NCBI GenBank assembly: GCA_023417955.1
Contig: JAEZDW010000461.1
Span: 1-11,395, forward strand
DNA: 11,395 bases
From: Bacteroidota bacterium
GTDB taxonomy: Bacteria > Bacteroidota > Bacteroidia > Cytophagales > Cyclobacteriaceae
Direction of reading: 5' to 3'
Positions 1 to 7,649 of this stretch are shown here, in pieces. The notes beneath the pieces are model-generated. The model saw nothing but the letters and a program-made list of their open reading frames with translations. It was not told the DNA's origin and searched no databases. Position 1 is the first letter of the stretch, and each line of letters begins with the position of its first letter. The translations under genes were made by a program, and so were the position numbers.

Positions 1-981
1 CATCATATCTTCAGCCGTACGAGTCGTCTTCCAACCAAGCTCACGATTGGCAAGGTTGGTGTCGGCGTAAATCTTTTCAACGTCACCAGGTCTCCTGTCG
101 ACAATCCGGTAGTTTACCTTCACTCCATTTACTTCTTCAAAAACCCGGATGATTTCAAGAACACTCAGGCCGTTGCCAGTGCCGAGATTATAGAATTCGA
201 AATTACTTTTTTGCTTCTTGTTAACAAGTCGTTTTACTGCCGCAACGTGAGCGACGGCAAGATCCACCACGTGAATGTAATCACGAATTGCAGAACCATC
301 TGGTGTATCATAATCGTTGCCAAAGACAAGCAATTCTTTTCTGATTCCAGCCGCTGTCTGCGTAATGAAAGGAACAAGATTGTTTGGCGGACCAATCGGA
401 AGTTCACCGATCAGGGCCGATTCATGCGCGCCTACCGGATTGAAGTAACGCAAAGAAATCACATTGATTTGCGGATTCGCCCTACACGTATCGCGCAATA
501 TCTCCTCACAGATCTGCTTCGTATTTCCATATGGTGACTCTGCCGGTTTAAACGGCGTTGTTTCCGTAACAGGTAATACCTCAGGCTGGCCATACACCGT
601 GCACGATGACGAAAACACGATATCAGAAATATTCAACCGCTTCATTGCCTCGAGCAAAAACACGAGAGAGAAAAGATTGTTCCGATAGTAATGCAACGGT
701 TTTTCAACGGATTCGCCAACAGCCTTGCTGGCTGCGAAGTGAATTATGCCCTGGATATCTGGATGTTTGTCAAAGAACTTAGTCAGCTCGCCTTCATTAC
801 ACAAATCAAACGTATGAAGCTCCGGCCTCTTGCCGCATATTTTTTCAATTCCATCCAGCACTTCTATCTGGGAATTCGACAAATCGTCCACGATGACAAC
901 TTCAAAACCCTCACGTACAAGTTCAACTACCGTGTGGGATCCTATATATCCCGTTCCTCCTGTTACTAGTATCTTCTTCAA
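1..981 (-). CDS. galE: UDP-glucose 4-epimerase (GalE), 3' end cut by window
   Basis: Interconverts UDP-galactose and UDP-glucose in the cytoplasm with bound NAD+, the last step of the Leloir pathway. I translated 327 codons from position 981 to the window edge without a stop. The N-terminus reads LKKILVTGGTGYIGSHTVV, the NAD-binding Rossmann GxxGxxG (residues 8-14). The short-chain dehydrogenase active site is present: the SSSCTVYG segment with Ser126, and SPYGNTK with Tyr151 and Lys155. RYFNPVGAH and the LGTGNGLSV segment near residue 276 are also typical of GalE. Family length is about 340, so only some 10-15 C-terminal residues are missing. The start is TTG: the codon two upstream in frame is a stop (TAA GCT TTG) and no ATG precedes the Rossmann strand. 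It lies 21 bp after galK on the same strand, so the two are probably co-transcribed. The leader is A/T-rich without a Shine-Dalgarno sequence. Confidence 0.96.
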   Translation of the reverse strand, partial: MKKILVTGGTGYIGSHTVVELVREGFEVVIVDDLSNSQIEVLDGIEKICGKRPELHTFDLCNEGELTKFFDKHPDIQGIIHFAASKAVGESVEKPLHYYRNNLFSLVFLLEAMKRLNISDIVFSSSCTVYGQPEVLPVTETTPFKPAESPYGNTKQICEEILRDTCRANPQINVISLRYFNPVGAHESALIGELPIGPPNNLVPFITQTAAGIRKELLVFGNDYDTPDGSAIRDYIHVVDLAVAHVAAVKRLVNKKQKSNFEFYNLGTGNGLSVLEIIRVFEEVNGVKVNYRIVDRRPGDVEKIYADTNLANRELGWKTTRTAEDMM

Positions 982-1002
982 AGCTTAATAGATTTTATTT
1001 TT

Positions 1003-2181
1003 TCAATTCAAATATTCGTGGCTTGTCTTGATTGTGCTCGTCCCGTCTTCCAGGCTAACGACATAGCTCCCCATGTCTATTCCAAATTTCTGTTTATATG
1101 CAGCACCTGCTGCTTCAATGAAGCGGTGTGTGTCGCGGTGGTGAATGATATTGATCGTACAGCCACCAAATCCGCCACCCATCATTCTTGATCCGACAAC
1201 CTGAAATGATTTCGCCTCGTTCACGAGGAAATCAAGTTCTTCGCAACTCACTTCATAAAGACGTGAAAGTCCTTCGTGCGTCTGGTACATCTTCTCACCA
1301 AATGCATTAAGTCGATCTGCGGCCAGATCTGAGGCAGCCTCCTCCACACGCCGTATCTCCTGAACAACATAGAGGCACCGGTCAAAAACCTTATGCGGGA
1401 ATTCATTCGCATGACGCCGCAACATATCTTCCGAAGCATCGCGAAGTGTTGTTACTTCCGGATAGTGTTTCTTTAGCAAGGCAACCCCGGCCTCACATTC
1501 AAGCCGACGCTGATTATATTCCGAATCAACGAGGGAGTGCTTCACATTCGTATCACACAGAACGATCTCGTGGTCCGGAAGTCGAAGCGGGGAATAGCGA
1601 AACTCAAGAGAACGGCAATCCAGAACGATAACATGGTCTTTCTTGCCCATCATGCTCGCAAACTGATCCATGATACCACATTTCACACCGGCGAAATTGT
1701 GTTCTGCCCATTGCGCAATGTGAATCATTTCGATGCGGGGAAGTTCAAGACGATTTAGTTCGTTGAGGGCAAAAATAAATCCACACTCAACCGATGCCGA
1801 GGACGACAACCCAGCGCCTAATGGTACATTTCCACCAAAGACGCATTTGAAAGGTGCCACCCGAAACCCCCGAAGTTGAAGTTGTTTGATCACCCCGATC
1901 AGGTAGTTCGCCCATTTCGGTTTTTCAACCGGAGCGACCTCCACGGTGTTCACTGCAAAGCGCTCGTTGTATTTGACCGAGTATATTTCCGCAACTCCAT
2001 CATTTGCCGGAGCAACTGCGAATACCGTATCGTAATTGATCGCTGCCGGCATAACAAATCCACCGTTATAGTCAGTGTGTTCGCCAATGAGGTTGATACG
2101 TCCAGGAGAACGAACGATCACCGGCTCAGAATTAAAAAGACTTATAAACTTTTCATGAACCTCAGAATACACAGATGTCAT
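1003..2181 (-). CDS. galK: Galactokinase (GalK)
   Basis: Phosphorylates alpha-D-galactose with ATP to galactose 1-phosphate in the cytoplasm, the entry step of the Leloir pathway. The 392-residue product is full length (E. coli GalK has 382). It shows all three GHMP-kinase motifs: the galactokinase signature GRINLIGEHTDY at residues 27-38, the glycine/serine-rich ATP loop GNVPLGAGLSSSAS at 117-130, and MMGGGFGGC at 333-341. GIMDQFASMMG contains Asp172, the likely catalytic base by family comparison, and Arg28 is its usual partner. The ATG at 2181 gives a normal N-terminus just ahead of the substrate-binding signature. galE follows after 21 bp. No galT or sugar transporter is seen in the window, so galactose 1-phosphate uridylylation must be encoded elsewhere, perhaps beyond galE. 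Confidence 0.97.
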   Translation of the reverse strand: MTSVYSEVHEKFISLFNSEPVIVRSPGRINLIGEHTDYNGGFVMPAAINYDTVFAVAPANDGVAEIYSVKYNERFAVNTVEVAPVEKPKWANYLIGVIKQLQLRGFRVAPFKCVFGGNVPLGAGLSSSASVECGFIFALNELNRLELPRIEMIHIAQWAEHNFAGVKCGIMDQFASMMGKKDHVIVLDCRSLEFRYSPLRLPDHEIVLCDTNVKHSLVDSEYNQRRLECEAGVALLKKHYPEVTTLRDASEDMLRRHANEFPHKVFDRCLYVVQEIRRVEEAASDLAADRLNAFGEKMYQTHEGLSRLYEVSCEELDFLVNEAKSFQVVGSRMMGGGFGGCTINIIHHRDTHRFIEAAGAAYKQKFGIDMGSYVVSLEDGTSTIKTSHEYLN

Positions 2182-2244
2182 GATGTAAGGTGACCGCTCA
2201 AAATTTTTGTCAATGATACAATAAAAAATTTAATCCAGCTTCGT

Positions 2245-2263
2245 TTCGGGCACGGTTCCCGAA
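2245..2263 (-). terminator. Weak candidate hairpin between the GH2 gene and galK
   Basis: A 6 bp perfect stem (2245-2250 with 2258-2263, TTCGGG/CCCGAA) with a 7-nt loop lies about 20 bp after the GH2 stop. A second 5 bp stem (2270-2274 with 2281-2285) overlaps that stop codon. The nearest T-rich stretch on the minus strand (about 2223-2229) is some 16 nt beyond the stem, so this is not a classic intrinsic terminator. It may be a processing or partial attenuation site, or chance. The rest of the 102 bp gap (2182-2283) is A/T-rich and could hold the galK promoter; I see no convincing match to the Bacteroidota -33/-7 consensus. Confidence 0.25.
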
Positions 2264-2283
2264 CCTGCTGACGGCCACCACCG

Positions 2284-4128
2284 TCACTTAGAAGGTACTG
2301 AAATCTTATACAATGGCGCGTGCGCCCTTTTCAGGTCTTCTGTAGGCATCTTAATCACCTTACGATCGTACGTCATTAAGCCATTTGTTTCAATTTCAAC
2401 GTCAGTAGTTTGGGTGTAGACCGCGGCCGAAAGGCCATCGCGGATCAATACCTGCATGTCGGCAATAAAACGCTCATAACGCTTTTGTAAATCTTCAACA
2501 GACGTAAAAGATTGATACCCCCAATTGTCCTTCGTTTGCCAGGTGTGTCCTTCAATTGGCAAACCAAGGCCACCGTATTCGCCAAGAACCAGGATTTGCT
2601 TTTCGCCAAAGAACACAGGATCGGGCATCACCGGTGCCGGATAATTATGTATGTCGAGAATATCGCCGGCGTAGTGGAAGTTTCCGCCGCTGGCCTCATT
2701 CACGAGACGTGTTGAGTCAATTTCCCTGGTAAAATCAACAATCTCTTTTGTTTTGAATTGACCCCATGCCTCGTTGAAAGGAACCCACACGACAATTGAC
2801 GGGAAGTTGTAATTCGCGCTCATAATCGCACGCCACTCCTTACGGAAAATCGATTCCGATTCGGCAGTGCGGTCTTTCGAAGTCGCAACGCCGACCACAC
2901 CGGGGCGGCTATCCCAGTGGTTACCCATGTCGCCGCTGGGCATGTCCTGCCATACCAGCATTCCCAATTTGTCACAGTGATAGTACCAACGCGCGGGTTC
3001 AACCTTAACATGTTTCCGGATCATGTTGAAACCCATCTCTTTTGTTTTTATGATATCAAATTGAAGCGCTTCATCTGACGGCGCAGTGTACAACCCGTCA
3101 GGCCACCACCCCTGATCCAGAGGGCCGAACTGAAACAGAAACTTGTCATTCAACATCATTCGCTGCACGCCATTTTCATCCTTAGCCATGGAAATTTTGC
3201 GCATTGCAAAATAGCCCGTGACCTCGTCGACAACTTTACCTTTACGGATCACACTCAGTTTCAGATCATAAAGTTTGGGCCTGTCAGGAGACCAGATTTC
3301 AATATCCTTAACGGGAATTGAAAGTGAGTTACCTTCCTGCTCTGCTTCGCCTATTTTTGTTGCACCATCCAGGACGGTTACGCGAAAGCGATCACCCGTG
3401 CGCTGACCCTCAACAACTGCACTGACATGCAGGGTTCGAGAATCGAAATCCGTTGTGTGACGCGTCGACGAGATGTATGTGTCAGGCACAGATTCCAGCC
3501 ACACCGTCTGCCAGATACCTGTTACCGGTGTGTACCAGATACTTTGAGGCTTCTTTACCTGTTTACCACGTGGCTGCGGCCCTTCGTCAGTCGGATCCCA
3601 TGCAGCCACAACGATTTCCTGTGGTCTTGATTTGGTGACCAGGCCTGTTATGTCAAAATAAAACGGGTCGTATCCGCCGTCATGAACGCCAGCCGCTTTC
3701 CCGTTTACGAACACTTCACAACGCCAATCGACCGCACCAAAGTGGAGCAGAAGTTTACCCTTTCGCATCGCTGACGGAATTGCAACGGTACGTCTGTACC
3801 AAAGTTTATTTTCTTTGCCGGGTGTCTTACCGACTCCTGAAAGAGCCGACTCTACAGGAAACGGAACTAGTATCTTACCCTGCCAGGAAGCGGGTTTCAC
3901 TGCTTCGGATGGTGCGATCGCGTAATTCCAGAGGCCATTCAGGTTTAACCATCTGTCGCGAACCATTTGTGGTCTCGGATATTCCGGGTGCACATTGCGC
4001 GGATCAACTTTATCGCCCCACGTTGTGACGATACGAGGCGATGCAAGTTTCCATTCCTGCGCATTTGCAGACACGAATGCACAAACAAGAAGAAGGACGG
4101 ATAACCGGACAATTGAAATACGTTCCAT
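2284..4128 (-). CDS. Secreted glycoside hydrolase family 2 protein (possible beta-galactosidase)
   Basis: A GH2 retaining exo-glycosidase, likely acting in the periplasm or outside the cell. The reading frame is open to an ATG at 4200, but I place the start at the ATG at 4128 (614 residues), because it begins directly with a signal peptide: Met-Glu-Arg, a hydrophobic core rich in Leu/Val, then SANA|QEW as the likely cleavage site. Domain order (614-residue numbering): N-terminal sugar-binding jelly roll about 45-215 (RDRWLNLNGLWNY; VDWRCEVFVNGK), an Ig-like domain about 216-310, then a TIM barrel to the end. FNEAWGQ holds the probable acid/base Glu453 and LGEYGGLG the probable nucleophile Glu517, from the position of these Glu residues in GH2 enzymes. 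The protein is much shorter than LacZ (about 1,020) and belongs to the compact GH2 type. Proximity to galK-galE suggests a galactoside substrate, but GH2 also includes glucuronidases, mannosidases and others, so specificity is inferred only. Confidence 0.9.
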   Translation of the reverse strand: MERISIVRLSVLLLVCAFVSANAQEWKLASPRIVTTWGDKVDPRNVHPEYPRPQMVRDRWLNLNGLWNYAIAPSEAVKPASWQGKILVPFPVESALSGVGKTPGKENKLWYRRTVAIPSAMRKGKLLLHFGAVDWRCEVFVNGKAAGVHDGGYDPFYFDITGLVTKSRPQEIVVAAWDPTDEGPQPRGKQVKKPQSIWYTPVTGIWQTVWLESVPDTYISSTRHTTDFDSRTLHVSAVVEGQRTGDRFRVTVLDGATKIGEAEQEGNSLSIPVKDIEIWSPDRPKLYDLKLSVIRKGKVVDEVTGYFAMRKISMAKDENGVQRMMLNDKFLFQFGPLDQGWWPDGLYTAPSDEALQFDIIKTKEMGFNMIRKHVKVEPARWYYHCDKLGMLVWQDMPSGDMGNHWDSRPGVVGVATSKDRTAESESIFRKEWRAIMSANYNFPSIVVWVPFNEAWGQFKTKEIVDFTREIDSTRLVNEASGGNFHYAGDILDIHNYPAPVMPDPVFFGEKQILVLGEYGGLGLPIEGHTWQTKDNWGYQSFTSVEDLQKRYERFIADMQVLIRDGLSAAVYTQTTDVEIETNGLMTYDRKVIKMPTEDLKRAHAPLYKISVPSK

Positions 4129-4337
4129 ATTCAAAGTAGATTGATTGTCTATCAAAAAAGGATCGGCAGCCGGATTCATACGGACCTTACACAGAAGCAT
4201 TTACCATGCGACGTCCGGACTGGTAAAAGTAGCATTTACACATTACGATGGAAATTTCGCATTGCAGATATTCATCATCACACAAAATAATCCAAGCATT
4301 TCGGGTGGTCTGTCTACACATGCACCCACGCCGTGCG
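4129..4337. other. 209 bp gap between the lipoprotein and GH2 genes
   Basis: Both flanking genes are on the minus strand, so this gap is the leader of the GH2 gene, or an internal spacer if the two are co-transcribed. It carries a 9 bp direct repeat AGCATTTAC at 4196-4204 and 4231-4239 (start-to-start 35 bp), which could be a regulator site or chance. I find no hairpin with a T-tract after the lipoprotein stop, and no clear promoter consensus. Confidence 0.3.
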
Positions 4338-7286
4338 TTATGGAAGTTGTTTTTCCGGAATTGAATTCATCGTATACCACGCCTCTGTCGACCACAGTTC
4401 CGATCCGGAAGCGCTTTTCACATTCGCTTTATCCAACCGCACATAAACCACGTGGCGCGTTTTCATATTACTCAAAATAAGTTTCACGCGCTTTCCATCT
4501 TCGGATGCTATGATACTTTTTACTGGCAAGCGTTCCTCGTCGAGCTTAGGACCGCCGTAATTTTCTGTAGGCATGTACCGCCATTGACTGATGTTAAAGT
4601 GAGCCGCCCTGACCGCATCCTTTGCTATCGGTTCCGTAAATTCAATCTCAATACCATCGGGTTGGGCACGAACTGCCAGCATTTCAAAAACAGGCGTTCC
4701 GTTATAATGCAGTCGCTGAAGTCCGTGATCGAGTTTTCCGTAGTGACCCCAGTTACCTGTAGATCCGACACCCCCGATGTACAACGCGCTGTCCGGACCC
4801 CAAACGATACGATTAACTCCGGCCTCGAGACCTTGTGTGAATCTAAAAACGGCCCCCTGATATTGGCCGTTGATCCTTTCGGCAAATACGCGTTTGATTC
4901 CACCGTGAGTAACTTCACCGTGAATCATTTGATTCTTGTAGGGCCCGACGTTCAATCGCGCCGGCTGACTTGGTGAGTTACCAATTTCGTCCTGGGGAAG
5001 CCACACAACCGGTAGCGTCTCCGTGGCGTTAGCCGTGCCTTCGAAGTCGACCGAGCGCGAACCGTACCATGCACCTTCCTGAAGGTGAATTATTTTGCTT
5101 GCAGGCAACCAGTCACCCTGATTGTCTGCAATATAAATTTCATTATCAACTCCGAACCCAATTCCATTCGGAGTTCTTAATCCGCTTGCCACAAATGAGA
5201 AGGACCCGTCATCCTTTGAAATCTTCACCACCTTGCCTCTGTCCGGAATCTGGGGTTTTGTGCTTGCACCGCCCGGGTTGATTGCAGTGGCCAATGTACA
5301 GTAGAAATACCCGTCCTTGTAAAGCAAACCAAAAGCAAATTCATGGAAGTTCGCGGATACACGCCAACCATTGCATATCGTTTGGTATTCATCAATTACG
5401 TCGTCGCCATCGTGGTCGATGAGTCTGGTGAGTTCCTGTTTTTGCATAACGTAAATTTCATCATCAACCACCTTCACACCCAGTGGCTCTGCAAGCCCGA
5501 ATGCAATACGCTTTACTTTGACCTTGTCAGGACCTTGAGAGACGCCATCAAGAAGAAACACAGAACCAAGAGAGTCCCAGGTACTCACAACAAGTCTTCC
5601 GTCCGAGAGAAAATCCATCCCCCCAACTTTAGGTTTGAAGTCCGCCGGACGTGCCTGCGTAAGTGTAAATCCAGGATGGACGTCAACAAGTGCTGAACCA
5701 TCGCCGGGAACGAGGTCTTTCTTAATCGCGACCGGAGCTTCCTGCGTGCGTTTTATATCCTTGCCACTGAATGAAAACAACTCCGGAGGCACAACAACAA
5801 ATTCTTCCGACCCATGAGGTCGCCACTGGAAGGAAAGACCCTTTCCGCCACCACCCTGAAAGTATTCGATACGAAATGGATGTCTACCTGCCTTCAAGAT
5901 TATTTCACCGTCCCGCGGATCAAGACCATGATTACCACCATTGTCCACAACCAGCTTGTTGTCGACCCACAATTTGGAACCATCATCACTTACCAATCGG
6001 AAGACAAGATTTGTTGTTTCTTTCATCGTAATAAACCCGGATGCATGCACCACGAAATTATCCGTAAGATTCCCAAAATCATTTTCATTGAAGTGAATGG
6101 AGTTAACCACTCCGGAAACCATAGGCGATACCTCATCATCGATTTCAGGAAAGTCACTAACGAGTTCATCGAATTTGTAGACGTTGACCGCTATGCCATC
6201 GTGTTCTTTCGTCGCATCAAACTGCTGCAAATCAACCGGCGTGAATTTTACTTCATAAGATGGTTTCGGCATGAGCTTGTTTGCGGCTGCATCGGCTTCC
6301 TCCTGAGCGTCGAGTGCCAGGACGTAGTCAACCATCGTGGTGGCGTCCTCGGTTGAAAGGTTGGGATGCGCAGTCATTGGAACCTCGCCCCAATTGCCGG
6401 AACCACCTTCTATGATTTTCCGGATGAGTTCTTCCTTACGCTGTGGTGAAGTATCGTAACGCCGGGCAATTTCAATATAGGCAGGACCGACTGTTTTTAC
6501 ATCACGGTTGTGACAGGTGTTGCAGTCACTTTTTGCCATGAGCGCCTGAACCGCACCTTCACCAGCGAGGGCAGGCTCACCTCCTTTTGGTACCGGCCTC
6601 TCGGTGAGGTTGACGACGAACCTGGTACTACCATTGCCGAGGGTAAGAACTCCGTCTACAACCAGAAACACTTTGTCATCAAGCGTCTCCTCGTTGGTAT
6701 TCTCAATAGTAAACGTTGACCCATTGATATCGTCGGTAGCGACAATTGAATTGACGCGTACACCCAGATTAAGCACACTGCCTTCTGGCAAACCAGAGAC
6801 TACGAACACTCTTTCGAATGATGTTTTACCGCCTGCTCTGCCAGCGTGTTCGGGAGTTTCGGCTACAGATATTTTCGTTCCATTTGCATCAAGTACATAA
6901 TTCAACGTTGCTTGACCATTGGTAATGCGATGTCCTTTATAAATTACATTTGGAATTACCGAGTTATCACCCGTAACGACTCGCCACGGATTGGTCACCG
7001 CCTCTTCGAGGTATGTCACGCCCTGGATTGTCGGTTGTGGTCCATGCGCGCTGGTGTAAACAGGCCCGTCGAAATTTATTCCGCCAGTCCATGCTTTGAA
7101 CAATGATCCAAACTGCGTGCTGTAAGCAACCCACAGATTTTCATGAAGGGCAATACTGATGATTCGCGGCTGTTGATCGAGTACCGATCGAATCACCCAT
7201 GCCTCGCGTGGGCGCTGCTTTTCCGGCGTGTTGTTACAAGAAAAAAGACAAAAGGAAATCAGGAATGTCGTAAGGAGGCTTCTCAT
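4338..7286 (-). CDS. Lipoprotein with cytochrome c, PA14 and sorbosone/glucose-dehydrogenase-like beta-propeller domains
   Basis: A 982-residue outer-face lipoprotein, probably a periplasmic or surface oxidoreductase acting on a carbohydrate-like substrate (inference). The signal peptide ends in the lipobox LFSC with lipidated Cys17. Residues about 28-240 form an N-terminal beta-rich domain. At 255-259 a single haem-c motif CNTCH follows, with Met304 (GEVPMTAHP) as likely axial ligand, giving a mono-haem cytochrome c domain of about 245-328. A PA14 domain spans about 345-505 (DDGSKLWVDNKLVVDNGG, then GRHPFRIEYFQGGG), a fold often binding glycans. A six-bladed propeller of the soluble glucose/sorbosone dehydrogenase type covers about 545-860 (GGMDFLSDGRLVVSTW; FHEFAFGLLYKDGYFY; GLRTPNGIGFG). 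His648 may correspond to the catalytic His of that fold, but this is unproven. A beta-sandwich domain closes the protein (866-975). The start is the ATG at 7286; no Shine-Dalgarno is seen. The substrate is unknown; it lies 209 bp before the GH2 gene on the same strand. Confidence 0.9.
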   Translation of the reverse strand: MRSLLTTFLISFCLFSCNNTPEKQRPREAWVIRSVLDQQPRIISIALHENLWVAYSTQFGSLFKAWTGGINFDGPVYTSAHGPQPTIQGVTYLEEAVTNPWRVVTGDNSVIPNVIYKGHRITNGQATLNYVLDANGTKISVAETPEHAGRAGGKTSFERVFVVSGLPEGSVLNLGVRVNSIVATDDINGSTFTIENTNEETLDDKVFLVVDGVLTLGNGSTRFVVNLTERPVPKGGEPALAGEGAVQALMAKSDCNTCHNRDVKTVGPAYIEIARRYDTSPQRKEELIRKIIEGGSGNWGEVPMTAHPNLSTEDATTMVDYVLALDAQEEADAAANKLMPKPSYEVKFTPVDLQQFDATKEHDGIAVNVYKFDELVSDFPEIDDEVSPMVSGVVNSIHFNENDFGNLTDNFVVHASGFITMKETTNLVFRLVSDDGSKLWVDNKLVVDNGGNHGLDPRDGEIILKAGRHPFRIEYFQGGGGKGLSFQWRPHGSEEFVVVPPELFSFSGKDIKRTQEAPVAIKKDLVPGDGSALVDVHPGFTLTQARPADFKPKVGGMDFLSDGRLVVSTWDSLGSVFLLDGVSQGPDKVKVKRIAFGLAEPLGVKVVDDEIYVMQKQELTRLIDHDGDDVIDEYQTICNGWRVSANFHEFAFGLLYKDGYFYCTLATAINPGGASTKPQIPDRGKVVKISKDDGSFSFVASGLRTPNGIGFGVDNEIYIADNQGDWLPASKIIHLQEGAWYGSRSVDFEGTANATETLPVVWLPQDEIGNSPSQPARLNVGPYKNQMIHGEVTHGGIKRVFAERINGQYQGAVFRFTQGLEAGVNRIVWGPDSALYIGGVGSTGNWGHYGKLDHGLQRLHYNGTPVFEMLAVRAQPDGIEIEFTEPIAKDAVRAAHFNISQWRYMPTENYGGPKLDEERLPVKSIIASEDGKRVKLILSNMKTRHVVYVRLDKANVKSASGSELWSTEAWYTMNSIPEKQLP

Positions 7287-7362
7287 TCTGGTTGGTTAAA
7301 GACTCGTTGAGCTCAGGCCGAAAAAGGTACAGGAAACCGTGGCGAAAACGTTTTAGATGTAA

Positions 7363-7387
7363 GGTATTTTTTGGAAAAATCGATACC
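7363..7387. repeat. A/T-rich inverted repeat, possible operator
   Basis: GGTAT (7363-7367) pairs with ATACC (7383-7387), and TTTTT (7368-7372) with AAAAA (7375-7379), giving ten base pairs interrupted by a 3-nt bulge (TCG) around a GG centre. It is about 80 bp upstream of the lipoprotein start. The near symmetry would suit a dimeric regulator, but no regulator is encoded in the window. Confidence 0.3.
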
Positions 7388-7426
7388 GGCAACGATTTCA
7401 GCAGAAGCGGCAAAATATAGCAGAGG

Positions 7427-7480
7427 GGCCAGTGTCGCACTCACCGAGTCCGCTAAACATCAACTTTGGCGACACCAGCC
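7427..7480. repeat. Imperfect 12 bp inverted repeat with 30 bp spacer
   Basis: The arm GGCCAGTGTCGC (7427-7438) is the reverse complement of GCGACACCAGCC (7469-7480) except at two adjacent positions, with a perfect 7 bp core GTGTCGC/GCGACAC. It is followed within 10 bp by another palindrome. It may be a structured leader, a repeat-family element or a binding region. Confidence 0.35.
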
Positions 7481-7489
7481 CACGCTGCC

Positions 7490-7512
7490 TATATCCGCCG
7501 GCGGCGGACATA
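7490..7512. repeat. GC-rich near-palindrome, REP-like
   Basis: TATATCCGCC (7490-7499) and GGCGGACATA (7503-7512) form a ten-position stem with one mismatch (7493/7509) and a 3-nt loop GGC. It is far more GC-rich than the flanking DNA. Dispersed intergenic palindromes (REP-like elements) look like this, but only one copy is in view. Confidence 0.4.
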
Positions 7513-7637
7513 TCTTCCAACCCTGATTCAGTTTCTCAAAACAATGTGCCAATCGCTTTCAAAGGTTGTTTCAGATGCCGCTTCAATTTATCGATTGTCG
7601 TTCGTAACAAAGGGTATCGTTTTTTTATTGAATCGAC

Positions 7638-7642
7638 GGAGG
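7638..7642 (+). promoter_or_regulatory. Shine-Dalgarno sequence of the AsmA-like gene
   Basis: GGAGG lies seven nucleotides before the ATG at 7650, a canonical ribosome binding site. It supports that start. It stands out because the other leaders in the window are A/T-rich without such a motif, as usual in Bacteroidota. Confidence 0.6.
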
Positions 7643-7649
7643 GAATTTC

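Larger units (their letters stand above)
7287..7649. other. 363 bp divergent intergenic region with several inverted repeats
   Basis: It separates the minus-strand lipoprotein gene from the plus-strand AsmA-like gene, so promoters for both should lie here. Visible structure: an A/T-rich palindrome at 7363-7387, a long imperfect inverted repeat with arms at 7427-7438 and 7469-7480, and a GC-rich near-palindrome at 7490-7512. Open frames here are short, lack family features and overlap the flanking genes, so I call no gene. No convincing promoter consensus was found on either strand. Confidence 0.5.

Noticed and set aside
4129..4200. Upstream ATG at 4200 as start of the GH2 gene
   Set aside because: It would put 24 polar residues ahead of a complete signal peptide. 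The ATG at 4128 gives a normal export signal.
4452..4976. Plus-strand open frame of 174 codons inside the lipoprotein gene
   Set aside because: It lies antisense to a well-supported coding region with clear domains, shows no family motif and has an irregular composition.
5814..6356. Plus-strand open frame of 180 codons antisense to the PA14 region
   Set aside because: It is a shadow of the lipoprotein frame, with a His/Ile/Phe-rich composition and no recognisable domain.
7234..7440. Minus-strand 68-codon frame with hydrophobic N-terminus before the lipoprotein
   Set aside because: It overlaps the lipoprotein start and signal peptide by 53 bp in another frame, has no family features, and its Phe/Leu-rich content follows from A/T-rich leader DNA.
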